Below, one piece after another: positions 9,149-21,252 of a DNA stretch of 64,000 bases. Below the pieces are notes generated by a model, which saw only the letters and a program-made list of their open reading frames with translations, did not search any database and was not told the DNA's origin. The position numbers and the translations under genes were made by a program. How positions within the stretch are numbered: the first letter of the stretch is position 1; each line of letters starts with the position of its first letter. Location of the stretch: positions 1,079,501-1,143,500 of the forward strand of contig HE613569.1 of the NCBI GenBank assembly GCA_000283635.1, read 5' to 3'. Source of the DNA: Streptococcus macedonicus ACA-DC 198. Lineage in GTDB: Bacteria; Bacillota; Bacilli; Lactobacillales; Streptococcaceae.

Positions 9149-9285
9149 AAGCTTCTCCTTTTCCGCCATTATACGCTATTTTCTTAAAAATATCCTTGTC
9201 TATTATCAGAAAAACTAATACTATGATATGAAAAATCACCACAAGATTTTCAAAAATAAGAAATCTCATGGTGAGTGTGATATCA

Positions 9286-9822
9286 TCAGTCTGTATCATT
9301 GTCAATGGTTTTAATCATCTTAGCTGGTACGCCTGCGACGACGCAATTATCAGGAATATCCTTGGTGACAACTGCACCTGCGGCAACCACGACATTGTTA
9401 CCGATTGTCACCCCTGGAAGAATCGTGACATTGCCGCCAATCCAGACATCGTTTCCAATCGTCACTGGCTTCGCGATACCAATGTTATCACGTCTGCCTT
9501 GCGGTGTTAGCGGATGATTAACAGTCGTAATCATGGTATTTGGACCAATCATGACATGATGACCGATACGAACTTCGGCAACATCCAAAATAATCCCATT
9601 ATAATTCATCAAGAATTGTTCACCGACATGGATATTTTTCCCATTATCACAATTAAAATTTGGAAAAACAGAGACATTCTCACCAGTTGTTCCAAAAAGG
9701 TCTTTAATCGCCGCAGTTCGTTCTTCTGTGTTTAAAATATTAATAGCATTTAAAGCTTGGCATTTCCTAAGTGCTTCTTTTTTAATGGCTTCAATAGCTG
9801 AATCCGTGAAACAAAATGGCAA
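9286..9822 (-). CDS. Maltose/galactoside O-acetyltransferase-like hexapeptide protein
   Basis: Left-handed beta-helix acetyltransferase (LbetaH): repeated hexapeptides such as [19 protein letters not shown] and the catalytic His region TTVNHPL. The family moves acetyl from acetyl-CoA to sugars. The 5' end is abnormal: the frame at 9822 begins at TTG, and upstream it extends as SLEKLQAGL inside the 3' end of the preceding AraC gene, with no ribosome binding site. A deletion seems to have joined the two genes, removing the normal start. The catalytic body is complete, but expression is doubtful. Confidence 0.7.
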   Translation of the reverse strand: MPFCFTDSAIEAIKKEALRKCQALNAINILNTEERTAAIKDLFGTTGENVSVFPNFNCDNGKNIHVGEQFLMNYNGIILDVAEVRIGHHVMIGPNTMITTVNHPLTPQGRRDNIGIAKPVTIGNDVWIGGNVTILPGVTIGNNVVVAAGAVVTKDIPDNCVVAGVPAKMIKTIDNDTD

Positions 9823-10590
9823 GCCTGCTTGTAATTTTTCAAGTGAATAGCTTTGGCGAGATGATTCGCACGATACTCGAGTGGCTTCTCTCCCGTCATT
9901 TTTTTAAAAACTTTTGTGAAATAGCTCTGCGAGCTAAAAGAAAGTGTTTCTGAGATTTCTAGAAGTGAGTAGTCAGATTCTAGTAGCATATTTTTGGCAA
10001 CGGCAATTTTCTGTGCTTGAATGTAAGACTTGGCAGACAAACTGATTCATGCGTTTCTTGAACAATTGTGAAATATAGTTACTTGAATAGCCTGTGTGTT
10101 TCGCTAAATCAGCTAGAGTAATCGTCTCATGCAAATGCAAGTCAATGTACTCAATACAACGCAAAATCGGAAGTGATTGTGCTTGGTCGAGCTTGCTTTG
10201 ACTAACCAGTTTTGTGAAGCTGGTAAACATCTCAATCTGTAAGTCAAAAATATCTGGTACATTATCAAGTTTATCGACTTTTTGAATGTAGAGGTCACTT
10301 GTGTTGAAAGCCACTTCTTCATCTAACCCACCTTGAATCGCAAAGCGTGTGGCAAGTGTCACCGATGCGACAAAAAGATATTGATAATTTCTAACTGGAT
10401 TTTCCGATAGATGCCCTGTCAAATCTGACCGAAACATCTGTTTGGTAGCCTTTATGGCATTTTCCAAATCACCATTTTTGAGATAGCTGTATTGTTGCAA
10501 TTCTTCATCATAACGATGATGATGTTTCTGGCTCTCACGGTTTAAAAAAGCTTGGTAATCAATTTGTTTTCGAGTAACAGCATCAGACAT
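9750..10590 (-). pseudogene. AraC-family regulator, frameshifted between its two helix-turn-helices
   Basis: Starts MSDAVTRKQIDYQ at 10590 (AGAGAGG in front). The first helix-turn-helix, TLADLAKHTGYSSNYISQLFKKRMNQ, is followed by a one-base shift at about 10036-10041. The second frame then supplies SAKSYIQAQKIAVAKNML and the second helix-turn-helix [32 protein letters not shown]. Both HTH motifs are required to bind DNA, so this is inactive. The frame then runs into the neighbouring acetyltransferase sequence, consistent with a gene-joining deletion. A 7-bp inverted repeat (AGTAGAA/TTCTACT, 10663-10686) in the divergent spacer may have been its operator. Confidence 0.82.
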
Positions 10591-10771
10591 TTTAGACCAC
10601 CTCTCTTTCATCTAGTCTCTAAGAAAATTGTACTAAAAATAATGGTATTAAAATACTTGAGAAGTAGAATTTTTTCTATTTCTACTAAAATTTTACCAAA
10701 AAGCGTGGAAAACTACCAAAATAAATCGGCACAATTTTTATAATAAAGTCATCAAATTTACGGAGGAATTT

Positions 10772-10986
10772 ATGATGACAAAAGCATGGTTTATCACTGG
10801 TACTTCAACTGGTTTCGGAAAAGAATTGGCACGTTTATTAGCTCAAAAAGATGATGTCAATCTTGTTGCTACCGCTCGTAAACCAGAACAACTAAGCTAC
10901 CTTGATGAGTTTGACCACGATCAAATTTTGAAATTAAAACTTGACGTTACCAATCAAGAAGAGATTCAAAAAGCTATCAAAGCAAC

Positions 10987-10999
<13 letters not shown>
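10772..10999 (+). pseudogene. Short-chain dehydrogenase/reductase, N-terminal fragment
   Basis: Starts at ATG 10772 after a strong GGAGG. It has the Rossmann motif of classical SDRs (TGTSTGFGKELA, residues 9-20) and the LDVTNQEE segment that contacts the cofactor, then stops at residue 75 (ATLDT). The catalytic Ser-Tyr-Lys part is missing. At 10987-10997 the sequence switches into the inverted 3' part of a GH1 gene, so the SDR was truncated by a rearrangement. Confidence 0.82.
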
Positions 11000-11642
<643 letters not shown>

Positions 11643-11644
11643 CT

Positions 11645-11673
11645 ATTATAGCAAGCGGTTACAAAAATGAGAA
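11645..11673 (-). promoter_or_regulatory. Promoter with overlapping cre upstream of the GH1 pseudogene
   Basis: -10 TATAAT (11645-11650), 17-bp spacer, -35 TTCTCA (11668-11673). The spacer holds TGTAACCGCTTGCTA, a strong cre match, so CcpA would have blocked RNA polymerase directly. Confidence 0.65.
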
Positions 11674-11713
11674 TAGAAAAATTTCCTAAGTTATTAGGAA
11701 ATTGTTGACATCT

Positions 11714-13285
11714 TTATTTATGTTTGAACATCAAGACAAGCTCCCACACCAATAAAATAGCAGCAAGACCAAAAAGAAATTTGGAAATTTCTTGCATTGC
11801 GACATTAAAACTAAGCAGAGCTGCGGTTAACATAACTGACAGAAATAAAATGCTCACAACAAAGCGATTAACTATTTGACTGACGGTCTTAATACGATTT
11901 TTATAATCATAAATGTCATGATTGATTAAAATCCGACCATTGAGCATCTGTTCAAGTAACTGATTAAGCCGACGTGGAATATTTTTCCCATTTTTCAATT
12001 GATAAAAGAACTCAATCAGTAACGTTTCCTTGTTCAGGGCCTGTTTTAACATGTCAGGTCCCATATTTTCTAAGAAATAATTTTTAGCAAGCGTCATTAA
12101 GTCAACTTCTGGGGCTAATTCACGGAAAATTCCTTCAATTTGTAGCGCAGCTTTTTCCAAAATCGTAATCTGCGGCGAAGCCTTCAAGCCATTTTTGACG
12201 AAAACGTCTAGCAAATCTTCCAATAAATCTGTGATAGATAAGACACCCAAATCCAAACTAGAATATTTCGCCAGCATTCGTTCAACATCTTGGCTAAGCG
12301 CTATTTTATTTATTGAAGTATCAAAACTTGTGACAGACAAAATGCCTTGCATCATCCCTTCGACATCTTGTGCCGTAAAGCTGTAAAGAATATCATTTAA
12401 CGCCACGCGCATGTCATTTTCCAGGTTTCCCATAATTCCAAAGTCAATAAAATAAATTTTTCCTTCAGAAATAAAGAGATTTCCTGGGTGTGGGTCACCA
12501 TGAAAATAGCCGTCTTTAAAGACTTGTTTGATAAAACTTAGCATCAGCTTCTTACCAATGTCTTCCAAATCATAGCCAGCTTTAATCAATTCTTCATAAT
12601 GATTGATAGGAATTCCTGAAATATACTCCTCAACAACCATACGTGGTGTGGTATATTCGTCAAAAACTTCAGGAATGGCAATGCATTTTATTGATTGATT
12701 TAACTCAGCAAAAGTAATCATCGCTTGCGCTTCATTACGAAAATCGATTTCTTTCGTCAAGCTATCCTTGAGCTGCTGCAAAACCTCTGATAAATTAACC
12801 ATGGGCAACATTGCCTTGGGAATGCACCGCGACAAGCCAATCAACAATTCTAAATCTTCTTCGATAATTTCTGGCAAATGCGGTCGCTGAATCTTGACAA
12901 CAACTTCTTTGCCATTAAGCAAAGTAGCTCGATGTGTCTGAGCAATCGAGCCACTTGCCAAAGCTTCTGACGAAATGCCCGCAAAAACTTCCGAAATGGG
13001 TAATGGTAACTCTGCCGCAATTGCCTCCATGACAACCTCTTGCGGTAATGGAAGAACATCACTTTGCAGCTTGCTTAATTCTCTAATATAAGCCTCAGGA
13101 AATAAATCACTTCTCGTTGAAAGAATTTGTCCGATTTTGACAAAACTAGGACCTAATTTCTCGAAAGCTAAACGTAATTTACGAGGTGTTAATTTGTCCT
13201 CGATAGGTTTTCCTTTTTCTTTTAGCGTTGTTAAACCGACCGAGCTAAAAACTCTAATGATTTCTCTTAAGCGCTTATGTGACAT
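11714..13285 (-). CDS. ABC1/UbiB-family atypical kinase
   Basis: 523 residues. Shows the ABC1 signatures: KIGQILSTRSDLFP (KxGQ motif) near residue 50, VVVKIQRP with the ATP-binding lysine, HGDPHPGNLF and IDFGIMG (metal-binding DFG equivalent). Two hydrophobic segments at the C-terminus anchor it in the membrane. UbiB relatives support ubiquinone metabolism in Proteobacteria; streptococci lack ubiquinone, so the role here is unknown, perhaps in lipid or quinone handling. It sits 8 bases downstream of a phasin-like protein, a common pairing. Confidence 0.85.
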   Translation of the reverse strand: MSHKRLREIIRVFSSVGLTTLKEKGKPIEDKLTPRKLRLAFEKLGPSFVKIGQILSTRSDLFPEAYIRELSKLQSDVLPLPQEVVMEAIAAELPLPISEVFAGISSEALASGSIAQTHRATLLNGKEVVVKIQRPHLPEIIEEDLELLIGLSRCIPKAMLPMVNLSEVLQQLKDSLTKEIDFRNEAQAMITFAELNQSIKCIAIPEVFDEYTTPRMVVEEYISGIPINHYEELIKAGYDLEDIGKKLMLSFIKQVFKDGYFHGDPHPGNLFISEGKIYFIDFGIMGNLENDMRVALNDILYSFTAQDVEGMMQGILSVTSFDTSINKIALSQDVERMLAKYSSLDLGVLSITDLLEDLLDVFVKNGLKASPQITILEKAALQIEGIFRELAPEVDLMTLAKNYFLENMGPDMLKQALNKETLLIEFFYQLKNGKNIPRRLNQLLEQMLNGRILINHDIYDYKNRIKTVSQIVNRFVVSILFLSVMLTAALLSFNVAMQEISKFLFGLAAILLVWELVLMFKHK

Positions 13286-13293
13286 AAATCATC

Positions 13294-13587
13294 CTAATAT
13301 TTATCATCAGATGCTGATTGTTTCAAGAGCGCATCCAATTTATCTTCAAGACGAGAAACATCTTCTTTAGTAGCATATTGAACAGTTTTCGTTTTAACAT
13401 CCAATTGGTCAAGTAATTCTTTTGCTTCATCTTCGCCTTTTCGTTTTAATTCAGACTGCAATTCTTTGCCTTCTTCAACGGTCAAGCGACCTTTTTCAAC
13501 CAATTCTTTGACAAAAGCGCCAGCTTTTTCCAAAGTCATTGAAGTCAAACCAATACCAGCTAACAAGACTTTTTTCAACTCATCCAT
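13294..13587 (-). CDS. Phasin-like coiled-coil protein (PhaF-type family)
   Basis: 97 residues, mostly helical and charged: a hydrophobic start LLAGIGLTSMTLEKAGAFVKELVEKGRLTVEEGK is followed by a coiled coil ending EDVSRLEDKLDALLKQ. This matches the short proteins annotated as phasin or polyhydroxyalkanoate-synthesis regulators that accompany ABC1 kinases in Firmicutes. The organism shows no sign of polyhydroxyalkanoate synthesis, so the function is unknown. The start follows GGAGGA. It is first in a two-gene unit. Confidence 0.75.
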   Translation of the reverse strand: MDELKKVLLAGIGLTSMTLEKAGAFVKELVEKGRLTVEEGKELQSELKRKGEDEAKELLDQLDVKTKTVQYATKEDVSRLEDKLDALLKQSASDDKY

Positions 13588-14038
13588 GATAATTCCTCCT
13601 TGAACGATTTTTATAACAATTGTTTACCCTTTTATTCTACTACTTTTAAGTCAAAATAGCTAAAGAAACCAATCATTTCATGAAATTTTCTGACAATATC
13701 GGTAATATTTTTGACTCAAAAAAACAAAAACTTCGACTAAAACAAAGGAGTTTGCGTTGTCTTTGCGGAGTTTGTAAGGGTATAAGAGGTGTGTTTGCCA
13801 AACACTTAAATCACGCCAGCCCTGCTATCTGTTTTGAGAGGTCTTGGTCATGATTCACCTAAATTATAATGTTTTGTCTATCACAGTGCTAACATTATCC
13901 TTTCAGATTATGGTACTTTAACACGATATTAAAAAGAAAATTTTCGGAAAAAATTAAAATATCCATTTCAAATTTTTAGTCGATTTTGATATAATAATAT
14001 TACATAATAATACTATACTATGATTGGATGATGGATAT
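13588..14038. other. Intergenic region without a recognised gene
   Basis: About 450 bases between divergently transcribed genes. It holds a perfect GTGTTTG/CAAACAC inverted repeat with a 1-base centre near 13790-13804, and AT-rich promoter-like sequence (TATAAT at about 13990, TATACT at about 14013) ahead of the AraC-type gene. No open frame of note. Confidence 0.5.
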
Positions 14039-14962
14039 ATGAAAAATAATACTAACCCATTGGAAATAAAAATAGATGAAACCAAACATCTCTTGCCTTA
14101 TGATTATTACAGTACGGTTGTTGAACATGGGCGTCCTGACATCCTTTTCCATTGGCACCCAGAAATTGAAATCAATTATGTCTACGAAGGATCGGCTCGT
14201 TTCCACATTGATTATGATTATTTTAACAGTCAAGCAGGTGATATTATCCTCATTCGTCCAAATGGAATGCATTCGATTCACCCACTTGAAAATCAAAAAC
14301 ACGTCACTGATACTTTCCGATTCCACCTCGATATGATTGGACATTCTACCGTTGACCAAGTCAGTCTAAGGTATTTGCAACCGTTGCAAACCAGTCTCTA
14401 CAAATTTGTCCCACGCATTCAACCAGGAATGAAAGGGTACGAGGATATCAAAGAATGTCTCTTTACCATTTTTGAGCTTTCTAAAAACGAGGGACGTCAT
14501 TTTGAACTGCTACTCAAATCAAAATTAAATGAATTCTTTTATCTTCTCTTTTATTACCATTATGTATTACGTAAAAATACTGATGATGCTTACCGCAAAA
14601 ACGAGCAAATTCGTGAATTGATTGATTACATTAACAATAATTATCAAAAAAATCTCTCGATTGATTTTCTTTCACAATTTATGGGTTACAGCAAAACGCA
14701 CTTTATGGCAGTCTTTAAACAACACGCTGGCATATCTTGCACCGAATTTATCATTCAAGTTCGCTTGAACAAAGCTTGCGACTTATTAATCAACACGGCT
14801 GACCCAATTTTAGAAATTGCTACCACTGTTGGCTTTAACAACTTATCTAATTTCAATCGACAATTCAAACGTTACTACGAACTCACACCGAGCCAATACC
14901 GCAAACAATTCAAAAAAGCCCACTACATCGGACCTCACCCATCACGACATCTCAAAAATTAA
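14039..14962 (+). CDS. AraC-family regulator with cupin sensor domain
   Basis: Intact transcription factor of about 307 residues. N-terminal cupin-like sugar-binding domain (HWHPEIEINYVYEGSARFHID and GDIILIRPNGMHSI, typical AraC_binding) and a C-terminal double helix-turn-helix (LSIDFLSQFMGYSKTHFMAVFKQHAG and ILEIATTVGFNNLSNFNRQFKRYYELTPSQYRK). Such regulators usually respond to a sugar. The ATG at 14039 is preferred to a TTG 15 bases upstream, though neither has a strong ribosome binding site. Its likely targets, the nearby carbohydrate genes, are mostly broken. Confidence 0.87.
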   Translation: MKNNTNPLEIKIDETKHLLPYDYYSTVVEHGRPDILFHWHPEIEINYVYEGSARFHIDYDYFNSQAGDIILIRPNGMHSIHPLENQKHVTDTFRFHLDMIGHSTVDQVSLRYLQPLQTSLYKFVPRIQPGMKGYEDIKECLFTIFELSKNEGRHFELLLKSKLNEFFYLLFYYHYVLRKNTDDAYRKNEQIRELIDYINNNYQKNLSIDFLSQFMGYSKTHFMAVFKQHAGISCTEFIIQVRLNKACDLLINTADPILEIATTVGFNNLSNFNRQFKRYYELTPSQYRKQFKKAHYIGPHPSRHLKN

Positions 14963-14981
14963 CAACAAAACACTAAGGATG

Positions 14982-15006
14982 ACACTAAGCATGATTAGTG
15001 TTTTTA
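14982..15006 (+). terminator. Terminator of the AraC-type gene
   Basis: Perfect stem ACACTAA (14982-14988) with TTAGTGT (14995-15001), then a T run. Confidence 0.8.
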
Positions 15007-15154
15007 GTTGCAATGAATTGAAGTTTAAAGACTTCAGACTCAAAACTTTGACATGTCATTCCACAAGAAGTCACTTCCCAGTAAGCATCAAAAAATTTTT
15101 CCAGTCAAAAAAGAACGCCTGACTGAAGTGACCCCCAAATGTTAGACTAAATAT

Positions 15155-15952
15155 TTAAGTTAAGGATTGAGTTCTGTATTGCACAGGACTTAGTCCTTTT
15201 AATGTAAGTTTGATTCGTTTAGTGTTGTAGTAGTTGATATATTCTGAAATAGCTGTTTTCAATGTTTCGAGAGAAGTAAATTCCTTCTCAAACCCATAAA
15301 ACATTTCTGTCTTCAATGTTCCAAAGAAAGATTCCATCATGCCGTTGTCTAAGCTATTTCCTTTACGCGACATGGACGGTCTCATTCCATGCTCCTCAAG
15401 AAAATGATGGTAGTAAGTGTGTTGATATTGCCATCCTTGGTCACTATGTAAAATAGTGTCCTGATAAGTTTGTTCAGGAAAAGCCTCGGAAAGCATTGTT
15501 TTAAGTTGTTGTAAGTTTGGCGAGGTAGATAAATTGTATGCAATAATCTCACTGTTAAAGCCATCAAGAACTGGTGATAGATACAATTTTTGATCACTAG
15601 CAGGAATTGAAAACTCTGTTACATCGGTATAACACTTCTTAAGTGGTTGGGCAGCTTTAAATTGACGCTTAATGAGATTATCAGCTTTCTTGCCGACCTC
15701 ACCTTTATAAGAGTTATAGCGACGTTTCGCACGGATTCTAGCTTTCAAACCAAGTTCTGTCATCAGACGTTGAACTTTCTTATGGTTAACTTTATAGCCT
15801 CGATTTTTAAGTTCGAGGTGAATTCTACGGTAACCATATCTCCCTTTGTTCTCAGAATAAATATTTTGAATAGCTTCTTTTAATTCTTTGTTTTTATCTA
15901 CCTGGGTTAGACGTTTAACCTGATAATAGTAGGTTGATCGAGACAACTTCAA
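15155..15952 (-). CDS. IS3 transposase OrfB (integrase catalytic domain)
   Basis: 265 residues from the first Met. HTH_21 segment (KLSRSTYYYQ, NIYSENKGRYGYRRIHLEL) followed by an rve/DDE domain: YTDVTEF, LHSDQGWQYQ and the SMSRKGNSLDNGMMESFFGTLK block with the last acidic residue. The OrfB frame remains open upstream into OrfA and joins it by a -1 shift at the A6G heptamer at 16054-16060 (A AAA AAG). The active enzyme is therefore the OrfAB fusion spanning 15155-16503. Confidence 0.9.
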   Translation of the reverse strand: MKLSRSTYYYQVKRLTQVDKNKELKEAIQNIYSENKGRYGYRRIHLELKNRGYKVNHKKVQRLMTELGLKARIRAKRRYNSYKGEVGKKADNLIKRQFKAAQPLKKCYTDVTEFSIPASDQKLYLSPVLDGFNSEIIAYNLSTSPNLQQLKTMLSEAFPEQTYQDTILHSDQGWQYQHTYYHHFLEEHGMRPSMSRKGNSLDNGMMESFFGTLKTEMFYGFEKEFTSLETLKTAISEYINYYNTKRIKLTLKGLSPVQYRTQSLT

Positions 15953-15987
15953 AATATTAAGTAGGATTCTTAAATCAAATACATTGA

Positions 15988-16503
15988 TTAGTCCTTGAAT
16001 GATTTCTGTTGCTCTTTGAGCCTTGCTTCGTCCCTCAATCGGAGTTCTCTCAACTTTTTTAGTACGGCATTCTCCGCTCTAAGGTACTCATTTTCATATT
16101 GAAGACGCTCTAATTCAGTCATTTCTTCAAGTTTTTTCTTTGGTTTGCGTCCCATTTTTACAGGTCTCCCTCTTGATTTCTCAAGAATAGTATACCCGTT
16201 TTTCTTGTATTGCGCTATCCAATTAGGAAGCATTCCCTTATTTGGTAATCCATAATCTAGAGAAACCTCTAGCTGAGACCTACCTTTCATCAGAACTTCT
16301 TTTATGATTTCTTGCTTTAGTTCAGGAGAATAATACCTATTTTTCCTTTTACAAACGCTTTCCAATCCGTGTATATCAATAAGACGGACCATGTATTGAA
16401 GGTTATACTTACTAATATTAAATGTTTGACTGATTTTAGACCATGTCCAACCAGATTGTCGTAAGCGATAGATTTCAATTTTATCTTCATAACTTAATTT
16501 CAT
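15988..16503 (-). CDS. IS3 OrfA (helix-turn-helix, leucine zipper)
   Basis: 171 residues from [19 protein letters not shown]. Two HTH_Tnp_1/IS150-type helix-turn-helix units ([20 protein letters not shown], and [24 protein letters not shown]) and a C-terminal coiled coil [24 protein letters not shown] that binds DNA and multimerises. The slippery sequence lies in the codons for LKK of this coiled coil. Positioned at the IS right end, transcribed leftward. Confidence 0.87.
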   Translation of the reverse strand: MKLSYEDKIEIYRLRQSGWTWSKISQTFNISKYNLQYMVRLIDIHGLESVCKRKNRYYSPELKQEIIKEVLMKGRSQLEVSLDYGLPNKGMLPNWIAQYKKNGYTILEKSRGRPVKMGRKPKKKLEEMTELERLQYENEYLRAENAVLKKLRELRLRDEARLKEQQKSFKD

Positions 16504-16578
16504 AGAAAAACACCCCAAAAGTTAGATTTGTTGTCTAACTTTTGGGGTGCAGTTCAGACAGCGTTCCTTTTAACTTAA

Positions 16579-18668
<2,090 letters not shown>

Positions 18669-18694
18669 TTTAAAAAATTTTTACAAAAAAATTT

Positions 18695-19205
18695 GGCTCT
18701 ATAATTTCTGTAGTGGGTAAATCCCCCACAGAGATTATGGAGCTTTTTCAGTGTATCAAAAAAGCCCCATAAGACTTATAATGAAAAGCGACTAAACCAT
18801 CATTAGGAACACCTTATGGAACAACTTAAGAATACCACAGAACTCATCGGATTAAAAGACAAAAATATTAAAATCAAGACGGTTTTTAAGGCTGATACCC
18901 ACATCACGATTGAGGCTAGCCTAGACTATCAGCCTCCACTCTGCCCTCACTGCAAAAGTCAGATGAGCAAGTATGACTTTCAACGAGCCTCTACCATCCC
19001 AATCCTTGACGTCCAAGGCATACCAACGGTCCTCAAACTCAAGAAGCGACGCTTTCAATGTAAGGGCTGTCGTCGTGTGACGGTTTCTGAGACTAGCTTA
19101 GTCAAGAAACATTGCCAAATCTCAAAGCCTGTCCGCCAGAAAATCACACAATACCATACCAAAAAGTTAACTAATACTGCCATCGCTAAGAGACTCCACC
19201 TTTCA
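18695..19205 (+). mobile_element. ISL3-family element, truncated
   Basis: The left end GGCTCTATAATTTCTGTAGT, an ISL3-type terminal repeat, begins at 18695. The transposase starts at 18816, and after about 19205 the sequence becomes licT in the opposite direction. The right two thirds of the element and its right repeat are gone. Confidence 0.75.
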
Positions 19206-19244
19206 GTATCTCTTGTCCTGCATAACAAACATCTTTTCAACTAA
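18816..19244 (+). pseudogene. ISL3 transposase, N-terminal fragment
   Basis: MEQLKNTTELIGLKDKNIKIK at 18816 and the zinc-finger CPHCKSQM...CKGCRRVTVSE are typical of ISL3 transposases, followed by the helix-turn-helix IAKRLHLSVS. The homology ends at about residue 130; the final residues LVLHNKHLFN are read from the opposite strand of licT. The DDE domain is absent, so it is inactive. Confidence 0.85.
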
Positions 19245-19370
19245 AGCAGTATCGATTTCATCACCTGGCTTTTTTTGAAAACCAAGCCCTCTTCCCATGA
19301 CAATGAATTCCTCTCCGTCATCCCCTTTAGCCAAAACAACATTGTTATTATAGACTTTATCAATTTTCAT
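19203..19370 (-). pseudogene. licT: LicT/BglG antiterminator, N-terminal fragment
   Basis: Starts MKIDKVYNNNVVLAKGDD at 19370 behind GAGGAG. It gives the co-antiterminator RNA-binding domain (EEFIVMGRGLGFQKKPGDEIDTALVEKMFVMQDK), then a stop formed at the ISL3 junction (19203). The two PTS-regulation domains are lost. The isolated RNA-binding domain of LicT is known to antiterminate without control in some systems, so the 55-residue remnant could in principle still act; it ends at the domain border. This is inference. Confidence 0.82.
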
Positions 19371-19399
19371 CTTCTACTACTCCTCAAAAGAATCCGGAA

Positions 19400-19493
19400 A
19401 GAAAAGGCAAAACTAGCGTACACAAAAAGCACTGCGTTTTAACACAATCTCTAAATGCATACTAGGTTTTGCCTGCTTAACCAGTAACAATCC
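19400..19493 (-). promoter_or_regulatory. RAT and terminator in front of licT
   Basis: The leftward RNA begins GGATTGTTACTGGTTAAGCA and GGCAAAACC (19464-19493), a near-identical RAT to the one before bglP. GGCAAAACCTAG can pair with CTAGTTTTGCC, followed by TTTTC (about 19400-19416). This is the usual autoregulation of licT. Confidence 0.82.
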
Positions 19494-19507
19494 TCTTACC
19501 TTCTCCC

Positions 19508-19536
19508 ATTGTACCAAAACTTTTTGCAAAATGAAA
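19508..19536 (-). promoter_or_regulatory. licT promoter
   Basis: -10 TACAAT (19508-19513), 17-bp spacer, -35 TTTCAT (19531-19536), just ahead of the second RAT. Confidence 0.6.
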
Positions 19537-19566
19537 GGGGATTCATAAATTCTTTCATCGTTCAAA

Positions 19567-21099
19567 TTACATTAGCAATTCTCTGACTTTCCCTATTTCT
19601 GGCTCATTGACCACCAAAAAGATTGTAGCGCCTGCATTTAAGCGTGTATTACCTGATACCACTTCTGATTTTTTGGCATGAATTTGAGTCGTAATAAGAA
19701 CATTTTTAGGAAGTGTCAAGTCTCTGACGTATTTTCCAGCAATTTTATCGGAAACCGTTAATTCAATCAACGTTGGTTCGATGACCTCTCTATCTTGTGG
19801 CACAGAAAGTGTAGCAAGTAAAGCTTCATAGATTGGCTCACCCTTTAACAAATCCATTGCGATATATGCAACCAAAGTTACCACGGCAATCGTCATCAAT
19901 TGACGGAAATCACCAACCATTTCAGTTACTAAAAACATTGCTGTCAGTGGCGCTTTTGAAATCGCCCCAAAATAGCCCGCCATTCCTAAAACGACAAACA
20001 AGGACAAATAATGACTAGAATACAAACCGAATTGTTCAAAAAATAGCCCAAAACCAAAGCCCAAAAGTGCTCCCAAAGTCAAAATCGGAAGAAAAATTCC
20101 ACCAGGAAGTCCACTTGAGTAACTCAATATACTCCACACAAAGCGGATGATAAAGTATAGGCAAACAATCATAAGAGTCAGGTGACTTGTCGATAACGAA
20201 GTAATCAAGCCATTTCCGCCACCTAGCAATTGCGGATAGAAATAGCCGATTGGCAAGATTAAAATAGCAGCAAAGATACCATAAAAATGACTTGGAATGT
20301 GACACAATTTTCCTAGAAAGTCGTAGATGATAGTTGCCTTCAAAGTCGTTTTTTCATAAACATATCCCATAACGCCTAAAAAAGCACCTAGCAATAGTAA
20401 AATCCAATAGTGCTTCAATGGCAATACCGCCAAATCTCCTGGCATATCAAGAACTGGCGTCAAACCAAAAATATTAAGCGAAATAAAATTAGCAACTAAA
20501 CTGGCGACTAAAGCGGTAATCCAAACCAAACGTGAAAAATGATGATAGATTTCTTCGATAACAAAAAGCAAACCTGCAATCGGAGCATTAAAGGCTGCCG
20601 ATAAGCCTGCTGCCGCACCACTCGCAATCAAAACACGTTGCTCCATGCGTTCTGCTTTTAAAGATTTGGCAACACCTTTTCCTGCCATGGCACCTAACTG
20701 AATACTTGGTCCTTCACGCCCAAGCATAAATCCCATTGAAATCGCTAAGACACCACCGACAAATTTCTTCCAGAGAACAGACCACCAATCTGGGTGAAGC
20801 AATCCTTTCAATTCCCCTTCGACATGAGGAATCCCAGAAGCTTTGATGTCAGAATCGGATTTAATCAAAAAGCCAATGGCAACAACAATGAACAAAGTCA
20901 TTCCCAAAATGAGAATTAAAAAACTTGGCTGTTCGTGTGATAATTCATAATAATTGACAACTTTGGCAGAAATGAAACCAATCAAAAGGCGAAATAAGCT
21001 AACCACAATACCTGACACGCAGCCAACCACAATCCCCCGCCAAACAAAACTGAGAATAGAGGAAAGCGAAAATTCATATTCTCGATGATAACTATCCAT
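19567..21099 (-). CDS. CLC-family chloride channel or H+/Cl- antiporter with TrkA-C domain
   Basis: 510 residues with about ten hydrophobic segments. Selectivity-filter motifs of CLC proteins: ASGIPHVEG, GREGPSIQLGA (gating Glu) near residue 125, and GGIFLPILTLGALLG. A C-terminal domain after residue 430 resembles TrkA_C (ALNAGATIFLVV-like). It exchanges or conducts chloride or fluoride across the membrane. Monocistronic; the start at 21099 follows AAGGAG. Confidence 0.88.
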   Translation of the reverse strand: MDSYHREYEFSLSSILSFVWRGIVVGCVSGIVVSLFRLLIGFISAKVVNYYELSHEQPSFLILILGMTLFIVVAIGFLIKSDSDIKASGIPHVEGELKGLLHPDWWSVLWKKFVGGVLAISMGFMLGREGPSIQLGAMAGKGVAKSLKAERMEQRVLIASGAAAGLSAAFNAPIAGLLFVIEEIYHHFSRLVWITALVASLVANFISLNIFGLTPVLDMPGDLAVLPLKHYWILLLLGAFLGVMGYVYEKTTLKATIIYDFLGKLCHIPSHFYGIFAAILILPIGYFYPQLLGGGNGLITSLSTSHLTLMIVCLYFIIRFVWSILSYSSGLPGGIFLPILTLGALLGFGFGLFFEQFGLYSSHYLSLFVVLGMAGYFGAISKAPLTAMFLVTEMVGDFRQLMTIAVVTLVAYIAMDLLKGEPIYEALLATLSVPQDREVIEPTLIELTVSDKIAGKYVRDLTLPKNVLITTQIHAKKSEVVSGNTRLNAGATIFLVVNEPEIGKVRELLM

Positions 21100-21211
21100 A
21101 TAAAACTCCTTAATTTCTCAAATGCAACAAACTTTTTACAACGTTTACGATTTTCCTGAAATATTAGTCACTATTATTTTATCAAAACTAAGATAACTTT
21201 TCTAGATGCAA

Positions 21212-21243
21212 TCAAAAGAAGCTGAGCACTTCGTCTCAACTTC
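21212..21243 (-). terminator. potABCD terminator
   Basis: Leftward RNA GAAGTTGAG pairs with CTCAGCTTC (21218-21243, one G-U), followed by TTTTGA. Confidence 0.75.
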
Positions 21244-21252
21244 CTAAAATCA

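Larger units (their letters stand above)
15124..16556 (-). mobile_element. IS3-family insertion sequence (IS150 group)
   Basis: 1,433 bp, complete. Imperfect terminal inverted repeats: TGAAGTGACCCCCAAATG at the left end and TGAACTGCACCCCAAAAG (inverted) at the right. Both sides are flanked by GAC (15121-15123 and 16557-16559), a 3-bp target duplication typical for IS3. It encodes OrfA and OrfB with a -1 frameshift signal. Both frames are open and ends are intact, so it may be active. Confidence 0.88.
15104..16573 (-). terminator. bglP terminator split by the IS3 insertion
   Basis: If the IS (with one GAC copy) is removed, the leftward strand reads AGGAACGC TGTCAG GCGTTCTTTTTTG: an 8-bp stem (one G-U pair), 6-base loop and T run, ideally placed just after the bglP stop. 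The IS inserted exactly in the loop; the two arms are now at 15111-15118 and 16560-16568. Confidence 0.6.
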
